Source: Actinomycetota bacterium
GTDB lineage: Bacteria > Actinomycetota > Actinomycetes > S36-B12 > UBA5976
DNA length: 10,543 nt
Assembly (NCBI GenBank): GCA_009704345.1
Contig: WLEH01000019.1
Coordinates: 1 to 10,543 of the forward strand
Reading direction: 5' to 3'
Below are positions 1-7,066 of the stretch, in pieces. The position numbers were made by a program, and so were the translations under genes. Position 1 is the stretch's first letter; the number at the start of each line of letters is the position of its first letter. The notes beneath the pieces are model-generated. The model was not told the origin of the DNA. It did no database searches and was given only the letters and a program-made list of their open reading frames with translations.

Positions 1-92
1 ATCAATCGACCTCGATCGGATAGATAATCAGGTCTATCTTGATGTCGATTAGATCGCAGTTGCGCTAAACGGGAAATTTCATAGTTGTCCAT
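1..92 (-). CDS. Possible N-terminal start of a gene leaving over the left edge (competes with the forward reading)
   Basis: On the minus strand an ATG at 92-90 opens a frame that runs off the window without a stop. It begins MDNYEISRLAQLRSNRH and is rich in Arg, Gln and Asp. A stop lies upstream in the same frame, so 92 is the first ATG. There is no Shine-Dalgarno sequence. A TACTGT that could be a -10 box (plus 101-106) lies 8 bases before the ATG, which would allow a near-leaderless start. I do not recognise the protein. It conflicts with the forward reading at 2-52. Confidence 0.22.
   Translation of the reverse strand, partial: MDNYEISRLAQLRSNRHQDRPDYLSDRGRL
2..52 (+). CDS. Possible C-terminal end of a gene entering from the left edge
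   Basis: One forward frame is open from the window edge to a TAG at 50-52 and reads SIDLDRIDNQVYLDVD. The alternating acidic/hydrophobic pattern resembles the last beta-strands of PRC-barrel-like proteins, but 16 residues are too few to assign a family. A terminator-like hairpin in the same direction at 188-207 would fit a gene ending here. A reverse-strand frame over the same bases is also open (see the next entry), and at most one of the two is likely real. Confidence 0.3.
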   Translation, partial: SIDLDRIDNQVYLDVD

Positions 93-187
93 AAGTTGGC
101 ACAGTAACAGATGAAATCGATCTCAACTAGTGGTGATTGCTCATTTTTTTTGCTCTACTCCAAACCAACTTTGATACCGACAGCAAT

Positions 188-207
188 ACCCCCGAACGGG
201 GTCTTTT
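188..207 (+). terminator. Short GC hairpin with a T-run, forward direction
   Basis: ACCCC (188-192) can pair with GGGGT (198-202) around a five-base loop, followed by CTTTT. The T-run is on the plus strand only, so the element would stop forward transcription coming from the left edge, converging on the minus-strand gene that ends at 211. The stem is short and the T-run has only four bases, so it is a weak intrinsic terminator at best. Nothing else was recognised between 93 and 210 except a run of eight T at about 144-151 with no stem before it. Confidence 0.4.
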
Positions 208-210
208 GCT

Positions 211-588
211 CTATAGCATTATTGAGACTGACAGCATGGTTGCAACCAAACCAAATGGTGTCCAGATATTTCGCTCGGCTTTGCTGCGAGAAACCAAATT
301 AACCAGGGTGCCAATAGCAAAAAATGCCACGATTGCATAATTTGCTATTTTGCCTTGGTCCGCTGGGAGAAGCGGAGTAAAGATCCCAACTTGTGCTAGC
401 ACGTGACCCTGCATTGCCAGCAAAATCAAAACAGAAATTACGCTGGTAATTCGCAGCTTATTGGGCAGCCTGCCAATGTTTTGACCTCCGTAAGCATATT
501 TACCCAGCGGTGCACCAAGCGCGATTGCCACTTGAAACGCAATCAGAATTGAAATCATCGCAACCAATAGCCAACTGGCCACAGACAT
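211..588 (-). CDS. Small four-helix membrane protein of unknown function
   Basis: This 125-residue protein consists mostly of four hydrophobic segments, at about residues 3-26, 46-66, 80-100 and 107-124. Between the first two is a conserved-looking loop with GAPLGKYAYGG and GRLP, and before the last helix is SKAERNIWTP. I recall this layout (a GAP.G....GG loop after helix 1 and an ER..W.P motif before the last helix) from small uncharacterised membrane proteins in many bacteria, but I know no function. The start is well supported: AGAGAGG (plus 596-602) lies 7 bases before the ATG at 588. It is separated by about 200 bases from the acyltransferase gene upstream on the same strand, so it probably has its own promoter. 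The gene is ordinary in length and intact. Confidence 0.8.
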   Translation of the reverse strand: MSVASWLLVAMISILIAFQVAIALGAPLGKYAYGGQNIGRLPNKLRITSVISVLILLAMQGHVLAQVGIFTPLLPADQGKIANYAIVAFFAIGTLVNLVSRSKAERNIWTPFGLVATMLSVSIML

Positions 589-791
589 TTCTTTGCCTCT
601 CTACTTATTGAATACAAATTGTAATTACTATCGAATCAAAAGTCCCTATAATTCAGAGTGTATTTGAAATTTTAACTCCTGAGATTAAATCATTAGATAG
701 AATTGCTTAAATACCAATGGCTAAGCTATCAACCTTGAATCAACAACTTCTTAGTTAAGATCCTTAGTTAACCAAAATGATACTAATCAAG
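589..791. other. AT-rich intergenic spacer
   Basis: About 200 bases between the end of the acyltransferase gene and the start of the small membrane protein, both on the minus strand. It should hold the promoter of the latter. On the minus strand TACAAT occurs in the 30-40 bases before the ribosome binding site, but no convincing -35 box is at the right distance. No clear terminator for the acyltransferase gene is visible. The region contains a short tandem repeat (next entry). Confidence 0.6.
750..771. repeat. Two direct copies of CTTAGTTAA
   Basis: The nonamer CTTAGTTAA occurs at 750-758 and again at 763-771, a 13-base period, with GATC between the copies. It lies 20-40 bases past the stop of the acyltransferase gene. 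It could be a paired protein-binding site or chance in AT-rich sequence. Confidence 0.45.
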
Positions 792-2657
792 TCACTTCTT
801 GGACAGAAACTGATCGATCTCCTCTACCAAAAGATCACTCCCAGAAAGTGACATATGGTGATCGTCAAAATATAAACCAAGACCTTTTTTGGTAACAAAA
901 CAGAAGTCCTGATTGCAAAATTGATTTGCCGGATCAACAATCTGAACCTCAGTTGGCAGTAAGGATCTGAAATTCACTTTAGACAAGTATTCCGCTGACC
1001 ATTCGCTGCGGAGCTTTCCAGGAATATCTGACATTTGACCCGTTTCTGATACCGCCAAATATTGATTAATCTTTACCTTAAGCGAGGGCGCCTGTAGCAC
1101 AAGAATCACTTCTTTGTTGGCAGAAATGAATTCATTAATCATGTTTACCAAGGCTATTTGATAAATCTTGTCGCTGATGTATGAGTCATTGCGATAACTC
1201 AACACAACGGACTTTATTTCTGAGTTAGCATTTATTTCAGTAACTACTTTTTCATGCCATTTTCCACAAATAGATTTTATTTCTGACTCGACGCGGTAGT
1301 TATGCTTACATCCGCTTATCGTGTATTGCGTAATGCCAACTCGTTGCGGTTTAAGGTACTTAGCCAGGGAATAGGAAAGCTCTACCGCATGACTATTGCC
1401 AACAACTGCAACTTGTGCGGGATTAGCAAAATAGATGCAAGGTAATCTTGTGAGCGCTTCATCTGTCTGAGGAAAATGACATTGTTCTCGTTTCGGACTT
1501 GATTTAATAGTTGAGTAAATTGAATTTTTTTGCCCATTATCTTGAGATTCCTTAACTGGAGGCAGGGAGATGCCAACTAAAACCAATAGCAGTGAGCCTA
1601 CAGCGGAGAAGATTAAATTAGATTTTGCTTTAACTTTGCTTCGATCTCTGAATGGCTTTTCAACTAACTGCCAACTTAAGTAGGCTAGAAGCAGCACAAT
1701 ACCAATCAAGATTAGGTAATTAACACTACTAAGTTCACCAATGGTTCTATATCTTGCAAAGGCAAAAACTGGCTGATGCCACAAATATGCACTATAGCTA
1801 ATTAAGCCGATGCCAACAAAAATTCTATTGCTCAACAATCTGGCAACTAGTACATCTGAATCTAGATAATAAATTAATAGCGCTGTACCAACAGTGGGAA
1901 TCAGTGTGTACAGGCTCGGAGTGGGTGTGTCTTTGTTGAAGGTAAATATTGAAATCAGAATTAAAATTAGGCCAATCCAACTTGCCAATTCTCGCTGGGT
2001 CTTGGTAGCGAAATTAGCGGTCTTATGCCGGAGGAGAAGTGCAGTGAGCGCGCCCAGCATTAACTCCCAGGCACGCGTTGGGAGTAGATAGAAATTGGCA
2101 GATTGGAATTCGCCTGCTGCGTATTGCGCCAGTGTCAAACTAAATAAGAGGATGATGCTGAGGATTAAGATAATTTTCTTCTGGCCAAGGCGCCATATTG
2201 CAAAAAGCAGAATTGGATAAAACACGTAAAACTGTTCCTCAACTGCAAGGCTCCACGTGTGAAGCAGTGGTTGAAGTTCGGCTGCGGTATCAAAATAATC
2301 ACTCTCTTGCCAAAAAAAGATGTTTGATGCAAATAGTGCAACCGCAACCAAACTACCTGCAAGTTCAGCAAAATCAGAAGGCGCCATTAAGAGCCAACCA
2401 AGTATTACTGAAACAAGGCTAACTAGAAAAAGTGCAGGAAGAATTCTTCGCATTCTTCGTTCATAAAAGTTTTTTAAGGAAAAATTTTGTTTCTCTATGT
2501 CATTAACTAAAATTGATGTGATTAGAAAACCACTAATCACAAAAAACACATCTACGCCAATATACCCACCGCTAAATGCAGAGAAACCAGCATGAAAAAA
2601 AATTACCGGTAGTACAGCAATCGCGCGTAGCCCATCAATTTCTGGTCGGTATTTCAA
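792..2657 (-). CDS. Membrane acyltransferase (OafA/YrhL type) with C-terminal SGNH domain
   Basis: About 621 residues in two parts. The first ~350 residues form an acyltransferase-3 membrane domain of about ten helices: RPEIDGLRAIAVL near the start, the family's key His in FFHAG (His22), then GVDVFFVISGFLI and RRMRRILPAL. The C-terminal ~230 residues are an SGNH-hydrolase-like domain: GNSH with likely nucleophile Ser422, and DDHHMS holding the Asp598/His601 pair. Proteins of this design move acetyl or other acyl groups across the membrane onto cell-surface glycans; the substrate here cannot be read. I prefer a TTG start at 2657, whose TTGA overlaps the stop of the PAP2 gene and gives the family's usual beginning, MKYRPEIDGLRA. 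An upstream TTG at 2681 would add 8 residues. It is probably co-transcribed with the PAP2 gene. The catalytic residues are intact, and the usual GDSH block reads GNSH. Confidence 0.9.
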   Translation of the reverse strand: MKYRPEIDGLRAIAVLPVIFFHAGFSAFSGGYIGVDVFFVISGFLITSILVNDIEKQNFSLKNFYERRMRRILPALFLVSLVSVILGWLLMAPSDFAELAGSLVAVALFASNIFFWQESDYFDTAAELQPLLHTWSLAVEEQFYVFYPILLFAIWRLGQKKIILILSIILLFSLTLAQYAAGEFQSANFYLLPTRAWELMLGALTALLLRHKTANFATKTQRELASWIGLILILISIFTFNKDTPTPSLYTLIPTVGTALLIYYLDSDVLVARLLSNRIFVGIGLISYSAYLWHQPVFAFARYRTIGELSSVNYLILIGIVLLLAYLSWQLVEKPFRDRSKVKAKSNLIFSAVGSLLLVLVGISLPPVKESQDNGQKNSIYSTIKSSPKREQCHFPQTDEALTRLPCIYFANPAQVAVVGNSHAVELSYSLAKYLKPQRVGITQYTISGCKHNYRVESEIKSICGKWHEKVVTEINANSEIKSVVLSYRNDSYISDKIYQIALVNMINEFISANKEVILVLQAPSLKVKINQYLAVSETGQMSDIPGKLRSEWSAEYLSKVNFRSLLPTEVQIVDPANQFCNQDFCFVTKKGLGLYFDDHHMSLSGSDLLVEEIDQFLSKK

Positions 2658-3370
2658 GGAAGTGGTTGCGCTAATTTCCAATTCTCTTTTCTAGCCCAAG
2701 CAACAGTAATGTCAACAGCAATAAAGGCAGCCGCTATTGTCCATCCTACAAGTGCACCGGTAGCTAAGTCAGTAATCCAATGATGTCCGAGCATGATTGA
2801 TCCAAGTGACATAGTCACAGTTAGTGCAACTGCTATTCCTGCGCCGATTGCGCTTGCAAAATGTGACCATGCACCTTTGCGAGATAGTAGATAAAGCAGC
2901 ACCAACCAACTAAATGCAGCATTAGCAGCATGGCCAGATGGAAATAACCCAATTTCGCCTAGGGTATCTGGGTTGAGAAATCTAGGCTCGCCAGTAATTG
3001 GCCTGCTTCGAGCCATAACTAATTTCATCGCTGCCACCACCACGTTAAGAGAAAGTGTTCCCAGCACAACTAGCACGATCGGATGCCAAGATCCAGTAGC
3101 TCGAAATAGCCAGATTGCGGCAATCAGCAACACCCCAACAACGATCGCTCGCTGACCCAACAGAATCATCAACTCCGCTAAATCGCGCATCCAAGTGCCA
3201 CGTTCAACTCGCAGCGCTAATCCGGATTTATCCAAGCGCAGAATCCAAGCTCGCTCTAACGCCACTTCGTATGTAGTCCAGGCAGCCGCAGCGGCAGATG
3301 TAACTGCAATAAAAATGAGCAGCAGCCGACGGCGATCGATGGTTAGCAAATTACCCATTTCATTTAACAT
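2654..3370 (-). CDS. PAP2-family membrane phosphatase
   Basis: 238 residues with about six membrane helices, a typical size for bacterial type-2 phosphatidic acid phosphatases, which dephosphorylate lipid phosphates such as undecaprenyl diphosphate or phosphatidate at the membrane. The three signature motifs can be found: KLVMARSRP (Lys116 to Pro124, the K-x6-RP motif), PSGH (144-147, catalytic His147) and GSIMLGHHWITD (190-201, with His197 and Asp201). In the third motif the usual SR pair reads GS, so the phosphate-binding Arg is replaced by Ser191. The start at 3370 has no Shine-Dalgarno sequence; an ATG at 3358 is an alternative. GGATAAT lies just before the first ATG and could be a -10 box for a near-leaderless transcript. 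It sits 36 bases after the ornithine carbamoyltransferase stop, and its end overlaps the acyltransferase start, so the three may form one operon. Confidence 0.88.
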   Translation of the reverse strand: MLNEMGNLLTIDRRRLLLIFIAVTSAAAAAWTTYEVALERAWILRLDKSGLALRVERGTWMRDLAELMILLGQRAIVVGVLLIAAIWLFRATGSWHPIVLVVLGTLSLNVVVAAMKLVMARSRPITGEPRFLNPDTLGEIGLFPSGHAANAAFSWLVLLYLLSRKGAWSHFASAIGAGIAVALTVTMSLGSIMLGHHWITDLATGALVGWTIAAAFIAVDITVAWARKENWKLAQPLP

Positions 3371-3406
3371 ATTAATTATCCATTAGTTAACTGTGGGATC
3401 TTGCCA

Positions 3407-4405
3407 TTACCCCAAGATAGTGGAAACAAGTAACGCCTTAATCGTATGGAGTCGATTCTCGGCTTGATCGAAAGCAATATTGGCGCTGGATTGAAAAACT
3501 TCATCAGTTACTTCTAAGCCGCCGGTAAAGCCAGCAATTGCTGCAGCTTGTTTGCCAACATCCGTATTTTCATCATGATAAGCCGGTAGGCAGTGCATAA
3601 ACTTTGCGTTTGGCGCAGCGTGCTTCATGAGTTCTGTATTCACTTGATAGGGCAGAAGTTGCTCTATTCGAGATTGCCACACTGAATTAGGTTCTCCCAT
3701 GGATACCCAAACATCAGTGTGCACGAACTGACTATCAGCAACGGCCTGTTGGGCTGATTGGGTTAATTGAAGTTGTGCCCCGGTAGTTTTTGCAATCTTA
3801 TTTGCCTGCTCAATTAATTCTGCCGTTGGCCAAAGCGCAGTTGGCGCAGCAATGCTGAAATTCATGCCCAGCATTGCTGCGGTTATCAGAAACGAATTTC
3901 CCATATTGTTTCGAGCATCACCTAAATAGCAGAATTTAAAGTTAGTTAAATCTGGCCCGGCAACTTCGCGCATAGTTAGTAAATCTGCCAGCATCTGGGT
4001 GGGGTGCCATTGATCAGTTAAGCCATTTATAACTGGGACACTGGAATTGGTGGCAAGTGTTTCCACGGTATTTTGGGCAGCGCCGCGATACATGATTGCG
4101 TCATACATTCGACTCAATACCTTGGCCGTATCGGCAATAGATTCTTTATGGCCTATTTGGGCGGAGTTTGGGTCAAATACCGTAACGCTGCCACCTTGTT
4201 GCGCCATTGCAACTTCAAATGCTGCTCTGGTTCGAGTTGAGGTTTTTTCAAAAATCAGTGCAACGGATTTGCCGATTAACTTCTGAGCCTCGCTGCCTTG
4301 CTTGGTTGCAGCCTTCAGATTAGCTGCTAGATCTAACAGGGCGAGAAATTCTTCAGCCGTTAAATCCAGCTCTTTGGTAATTGACTTGCCCAGCAGTGAA
4401 TTCAT
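3407..4405 (-). CDS. argF: Ornithine carbamoyltransferase, ArcB/ArgI-type
   Basis: 332 residues, close to the usual length of the longer OTC type. The enzyme joins carbamoyl phosphate and ornithine to citrulline in the cytoplasm (arginine biosynthesis), or runs in reverse in the arginine deiminase pathway. Visible motifs are STRTR (56-60, carbamoyl-phosphate binding), HPTQ (134-137), the ornithine loop with Asp231 and SMG (235-237), HCLP (271-274, Cys272) and FDQAENRLHTIKA near the end. HPTQMLADLLTM and the long C-terminal tail resemble E. coli ArgI/ArgF and ArcB proteins, rather than the shorter HPCQ form I know from arginine clusters of other actinobacteria. No other arginine gene is in the window, so anabolic or catabolic use is open; arcB would be equally fair as a name. 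There is no Shine-Dalgarno sequence. CACAAT ends 6 bases before the ATG, compatible with a leaderless start. Confidence 0.95.
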   Translation of the reverse strand: MNSLLGKSITKELDLTAEEFLALLDLAANLKAATKQGSEAQKLIGKSVALIFEKTSTRTRAAFEVAMAQQGGSVTVFDPNSAQIGHKESIADTAKVLSRMYDAIMYRGAAQNTVETLATNSSVPVINGLTDQWHPTQMLADLLTMREVAGPDLTNFKFCYLGDARNNMGNSFLITAAMLGMNFSIAAPTALWPTAELIEQANKIAKTTGAQLQLTQSAQQAVADSQFVHTDVWVSMGEPNSVWQSRIEQLLPYQVNTELMKHAAPNAKFMHCLPAYHDENTDVGKQAAAIAGFTGGLEVTDEVFQSSANIAFDQAENRLHTIKALLVSTILG

Positions 4406-4449
4406 TAACGAATTGTGGCAGAGGGAAAACTAGGTGGGATTTGCTGGGT

Positions 4450-4459
4450 GGGTTAACCC
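4450..4459. repeat. Perfect 10-base palindrome over the stop codon of the WhiB gene
   Basis: GGGTTAACCC spans the TAA stop (4453-4455) of the WhiB gene and is flanked by a looser CTGGG...CCCAG inverted pair (4444-4448 and 4466-4470 approximately). There is no T-run, so it is not an obvious terminator. It could be a protein site ahead of the OTC gene or simply chance. Confidence 0.3.
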
Positions 4460-4803
4460 GCATGTCCCAGGATTGGGGCATCAGCAGCCAGTTCAGCCGT
4501 ATGGCTGATCTTGGGTAGGGCGGCGGCTGGCACTTTGGGGTAAAGCGCCTCGCGCTCTTCTTCAGTAAGTCCACCCCAGACGCCATATGGCTCTCGGGCG
4601 CGAATTGCATAATCAGCACACTCCACCTTGACTGGGCAGCCAGCGCAGATGGCTTTGGCGGCTCGATCTCGGCGCAGTCTGGCCATTCCTCGTTCATTCT
4701 GGGGATGGAAGAAAACGTCTGGATCAGCGGTTCGACATAAGCCTCGCTCTTGCCAGGTCCAGACCACATCGTCTGGCACTTGGGACAGCGGCTGCTGCGG
4801 CAT
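4453..4803 (-). CDS. WhiB-family iron-sulfur regulator, WhiB3/WhiD-like
   Basis: 116 residues. WhiB proteins bind a [4Fe-4S] cluster through four Cys and act with the primary sigma factor to control transcription in response to redox state or nitric oxide. The four Cys are in GLCR (Cys23) and AICAGCPVKVEC (Cys53, Cys56, Cys62), followed by the GVWGG turn and a basic/acidic tail. The N-terminal WQERGLCR, then FFHPQNERG and EPYGVWGGLTEEER, are closest to WhiB3 of mycobacteria and WhiD of Streptomyces from memory. The start is the ATG at 4803, with AGGAG (plus 4809-4813) 5 bases before it; a TTG directly upstream at 4806 is too close to that site. It is divergent from the DUF3039 gene. The next gene on the strand, OTC, starts 47 bases after its stop, so read-through is possible. 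Confidence 0.93.
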   Translation of the reverse strand: MPQQPLSQVPDDVVWTWQERGLCRTADPDVFFHPQNERGMARLRRDRAAKAICAGCPVKVECADYAIRAREPYGVWGGLTEEEREALYPKVPAAALPKISHTAELAADAPILGHAG

Positions 4804-4963
4804 CAAAACTCCTAGTTAGTAAAGAGGTTCAATCCAAATCAGACGCTAAACATAGTTCGGCTGAATCTGGAAATCTAGCCCCCCTCCTTAGTGGTTGATG
4901 AGAGACGCTGTGCTATGCGTGCGCCGGCTCCGGTTCTCAAAGTTTCGCTCTAGACTCATGAGA
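4804..4963. promoter_or_regulatory. Divergent promoter region between the WhiB and DUF3039 genes
   Basis: About 160 bases lie between the two divergent starts. On the minus strand the WhiB ribosome binding site AGGAG is at 4809-4813. On the plus strand TAGACT (4951-4956) fits a -10 box, with the DUF3039 ATG starting 8 bases after it, so that transcript may be leaderless or nearly so. No convincing -35 boxes are visible for either side. Actinobacterial WhiB genes often have long regulated leaders, but I see no known riboswitch. Confidence 0.45.
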
Positions 4964-5197
4964 ATGAGCAGCTCAATCGATCAAGCACTACAACCAATTT
5001 CTGATCTGAAACTTGACGACGGCGATCACGAAAAGTTTGCGCACTACGTTAAGAAAGAAGATATTGTGGAAAGCGCAGTAACTGGTAAACCAGTAATTGC
5101 GTTGTGTGGCAAAGTTTGGGTACCTAATCGAGATCCACAAAAATTTCCAGTGTGTCCGCAGTGTCAAGAGATATATAACCAATTAAAACCAGAATGA
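4964..5197 (+). CDS. DUF3039 family zinc-ribbon-like protein
   Basis: A 77-residue acidic protein from the ATG at 4964. It shows the DUF3039 pattern as I know it: HEKFAHYV (His22, His27), a helix with ESAVTGKP, ALCGKVWVP (Cys48), NRDP and FPVCPQCQEIY (Cys64, Cys67). The one His and three Cys are placed like a metal site, probably zinc; that is inference. The family is small, almost confined to Actinobacteria and has no established function. The frame is open upstream to a TTG at 4895, but that stretch is Arg-rich and unlike the family; TAGACT just before 4964 supports the short form, possibly leaderless. An ATG at 4958 is an alternative two codons upstream. The stop overlaps the GH18 start (ATGA), so the two are translationally coupled. 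Confidence 0.9.
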   Translation: MSSSIDQALQPISDLKLDDGDHEKFAHYVKKEDIVESAVTGKPVIALCGKVWVPNRDPQKFPVCPQCQEIYNQLKPE

Positions 5198-7017
5198 AAT
5201 TAACTAAAGTTTGGCTTAGCTTCGTTACTGCAATTTCAGTAGTAGCGGTGATGGTGTTACCCAGTTGGGGTAATGAGCCAATCACCCCAATAACTGAAAC
5301 CACGCCATCGGCTATTCCGGCGCTGCCGGTAATTACAGGCTGGTTGCCATATTGGGATGACGCCCCAGGAACTGCCACCATCATCGCTAACGGTGACATC
5401 ATCGCTGAAGCTATGCCATTTTGGTGGAGCACGGTGGGAGATACCAATTCGGTTTCGCTGCGCATAAAGAGCACTGGCACCACGTTAGCTAAACGCACCA
5501 GATTGATTAATCAGATGAAAACTGCTGGGATCAAGGTGCTGCCGACAATTACTGATTCAACTTGTATTGGCACTAGTCCATCAACGTTGCCAGCAATTTT
5601 TGCCTCAGATCAAAAGCGCGCTAACTACATTAATCAGATAATCGCACTAGCAGCGCGCGAAAACTATGACGGCATTGATTTAGATCTTGAGTGCTTTATG
5701 TATGAATCTCGACTATGGAGTAGTTATCAAGCGAACTGGGTCAAGTTCGTTGCTGAACTTGGGGTGGCACTGAGATCTCAGGGTGATTTGCTCTCAATGA
5801 CCACCCCACCAATTTATTCTGATACCACTGGCTACTGGGTTTATTCCTGGAAGCAGATTGGGCCGCATATTGATCGGTTGCGGATCATGGCTTATGACTT
5901 TTCTACTGGTAATTCAACATGGGATCCCAGCGATAGATCACAAGGTGATGGCGCAATTGCCCCGATGGAATGGGTAAAGCGCATTGTTAATTATGCAGTT
6001 AGCGTGGTTGAGCCCAGTAAAATTTGGTTAGGCGTGCCAGCCTATGGCCGCAATTGGGTAACAGCAGTTGATGGTGCTTGTCCAACTGTTGGTGAAGTGC
6101 CGAATTTAGATCGAGTGGTTTGGACTAGTAAAGAAGTATTACCCAAACTCGCTGAGTTAGGGGTGACCACGCCATCGCGCTATCACTCAATTCATCGAGA
6201 GCGCACTTTGATTTACCAACGCACCTTCACTGGCACAAACAATGCCGGGGCACCACGTAATTGCACCATAACTAGAACTGTTTGGTGGCAAGATGCTCGA
6301 AGTCACTTTGAGCGATTAAAGGTTGCTCGCGATGCTGGCATGGCTGGTATTGCAGTTTGGCGATTAAATGGCGAAGAAGATGAAATGTGGAATCGCACAC
6401 GTCCATTCGCCCAATCAATTTCCGAGCAACCGTTATTAGTGGAGTTAAAACCACCTTCGCCAACCAAGTTAGGTGAAACAACCACTCTCACCGCTGCTGT
6501 TCGCGCCACTACTTCAGTGGGCGCATCTAGATCTGTTGCCAATGTGCCAGTTAGATTGCAGCAGCAAAACCCAGATAAATCTTGGAGCGATGTAGCAACC
6601 GCAAGAACTGATGCCACTGGTAACGCACTTTTTACTATAAATGCCATCTTGAATAGATTCCGAGTTAGCACCGATCCGGTCGTGGGCACCTGGAAATCTG
6701 CCACCTCAACCGAAGTGCTGCCAGTAATTGCCCGCAGTGTTGGGATTACCAAGATTTCAGCTCAACCCACAACGAAACGGGGCTTTCAGGTAACTGGCAC
6801 CGTTACGCCTGCCGCACTGGATAACCCAATTGAGCTACAACAACGAGTCAATCGCAGGTGGGTAAGTATTGCCGCAATTGCGTTATCGGAAACTGGTGTG
6901 TTTGCATTAAAGTGGAACCAGCCACCGGTGGGCACGCACAACCTACGGTTAGTTAGCGCAGCATCGCCGAACTATCCAAACCTGAAGTTGCCGCTAGGCA
7001 AAATAACCGTTAAGTAA
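5194..7017 (+). CDS. Secreted GH18 glycosidase with two C-terminal beta domains
   Basis: 607 residues. Residues 1-26 form a signal peptide (positive start, hydrophobic core, cut near SWG/N). A GH18 TIM barrel follows from about 45 to 410: ITGWLPYWDD on the first strand, the catalytic DGIDLDLE at 159-166 with acid/base Glu166, MAYDF (232-236) and GVPAYGRNW. GH18 enzymes cut beta-1,4 bonds next to N-acetylglucosamine by substrate assistance. The opening motif and low aromatic content look more like cortical-fragment-lytic SleL/YaaH-type members acting on peptidoglycan than classic chitinases, but the substrate is not decided. Residues ~415-505 and ~510-607 look like two Ig-like or cell-wall-binding beta domains; there is no LPXTG anchor. 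The start overlaps the DUF3039 stop as ATGA, with no Shine-Dalgarno sequence. It could turn over the cell's own wall or use external chitin. Confidence 0.9.
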   Translation: MKLTKVWLSFVTAISVVAVMVLPSWGNEPITPITETTPSAIPALPVITGWLPYWDDAPGTATIIANGDIIAEAMPFWWSTVGDTNSVSLRIKSTGTTLAKRTRLINQMKTAGIKVLPTITDSTCIGTSPSTLPAIFASDQKRANYINQIIALAARENYDGIDLDLECFMYESRLWSSYQANWVKFVAELGVALRSQGDLLSMTTPPIYSDTTGYWVYSWKQIGPHIDRLRIMAYDFSTGNSTWDPSDRSQGDGAIAPMEWVKRIVNYAVSVVEPSKIWLGVPAYGRNWVTAVDGACPTVGEVPNLDRVVWTSKEVLPKLAELGVTTPSRYHSIHRERTLIYQRTFTGTNNAGAPRNCTITRTVWWQDARSHFERLKVARDAGMAGIAVWRLNGEEDEMWNRTRPFAQSISEQPLLVELKPPSPTKLGETTTLTAAVRATTSVGASRSVANVPVRLQQQNPDKSWSDVATARTDATGNALFTINAILNRFRVSTDPVVGTWKSATSTEVLPVIARSVGITKISAQPTTKRGFQVTGTVTPAALDNPIELQQRVNRRWVSIAAIALSETGVFALKWNQPPVGTHNLRLVSAASPNYPNLKLPLGKITVK

Positions 7018-7066
7018 TTTCTGGATATCGGTAGTTAAAAATTTGGATTTGTGTAAGTATCGCTAA

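Noticed and set aside
647..652. Consensus TATAAT on the plus strand
   Set aside because: No -35 box at the right distance and no plus-strand gene downstream; chance in an AT-rich spacer.
4353..4769. Reverse open frame of 138 codons overlapping the WhiB gene
   Set aside because: It is a different frame of the same strand as WhiB, whose conserved cysteines and ribosome site decide the frame; the product has no recognisable pattern.
4825..4835. GGTTCAATCC resembling a tRNA T-loop
   Set aside because: The flanking bases do not form a T-stem and there is no acceptor or anticodon stem nearby.
4883..4889. Perfect AAGGAGG Shine-Dalgarno sequence on the minus strand
   Set aside because: No ATG, GTG or TTG follows at a workable distance on the minus strand, so it marks no gene.
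4920..4945. GC-rich patch with GCCGGC considered as a terminator or operator
   Set aside because: Only a six-base palindrome with no extended stem or T-run.
4895..4963. Upstream extension of the DUF3039 frame from a TTG at 4895
   Set aside because: The 23 extra residues are Arg-rich and unlike the family, and a -10 type box lies inside them just before the ATG at 4964.
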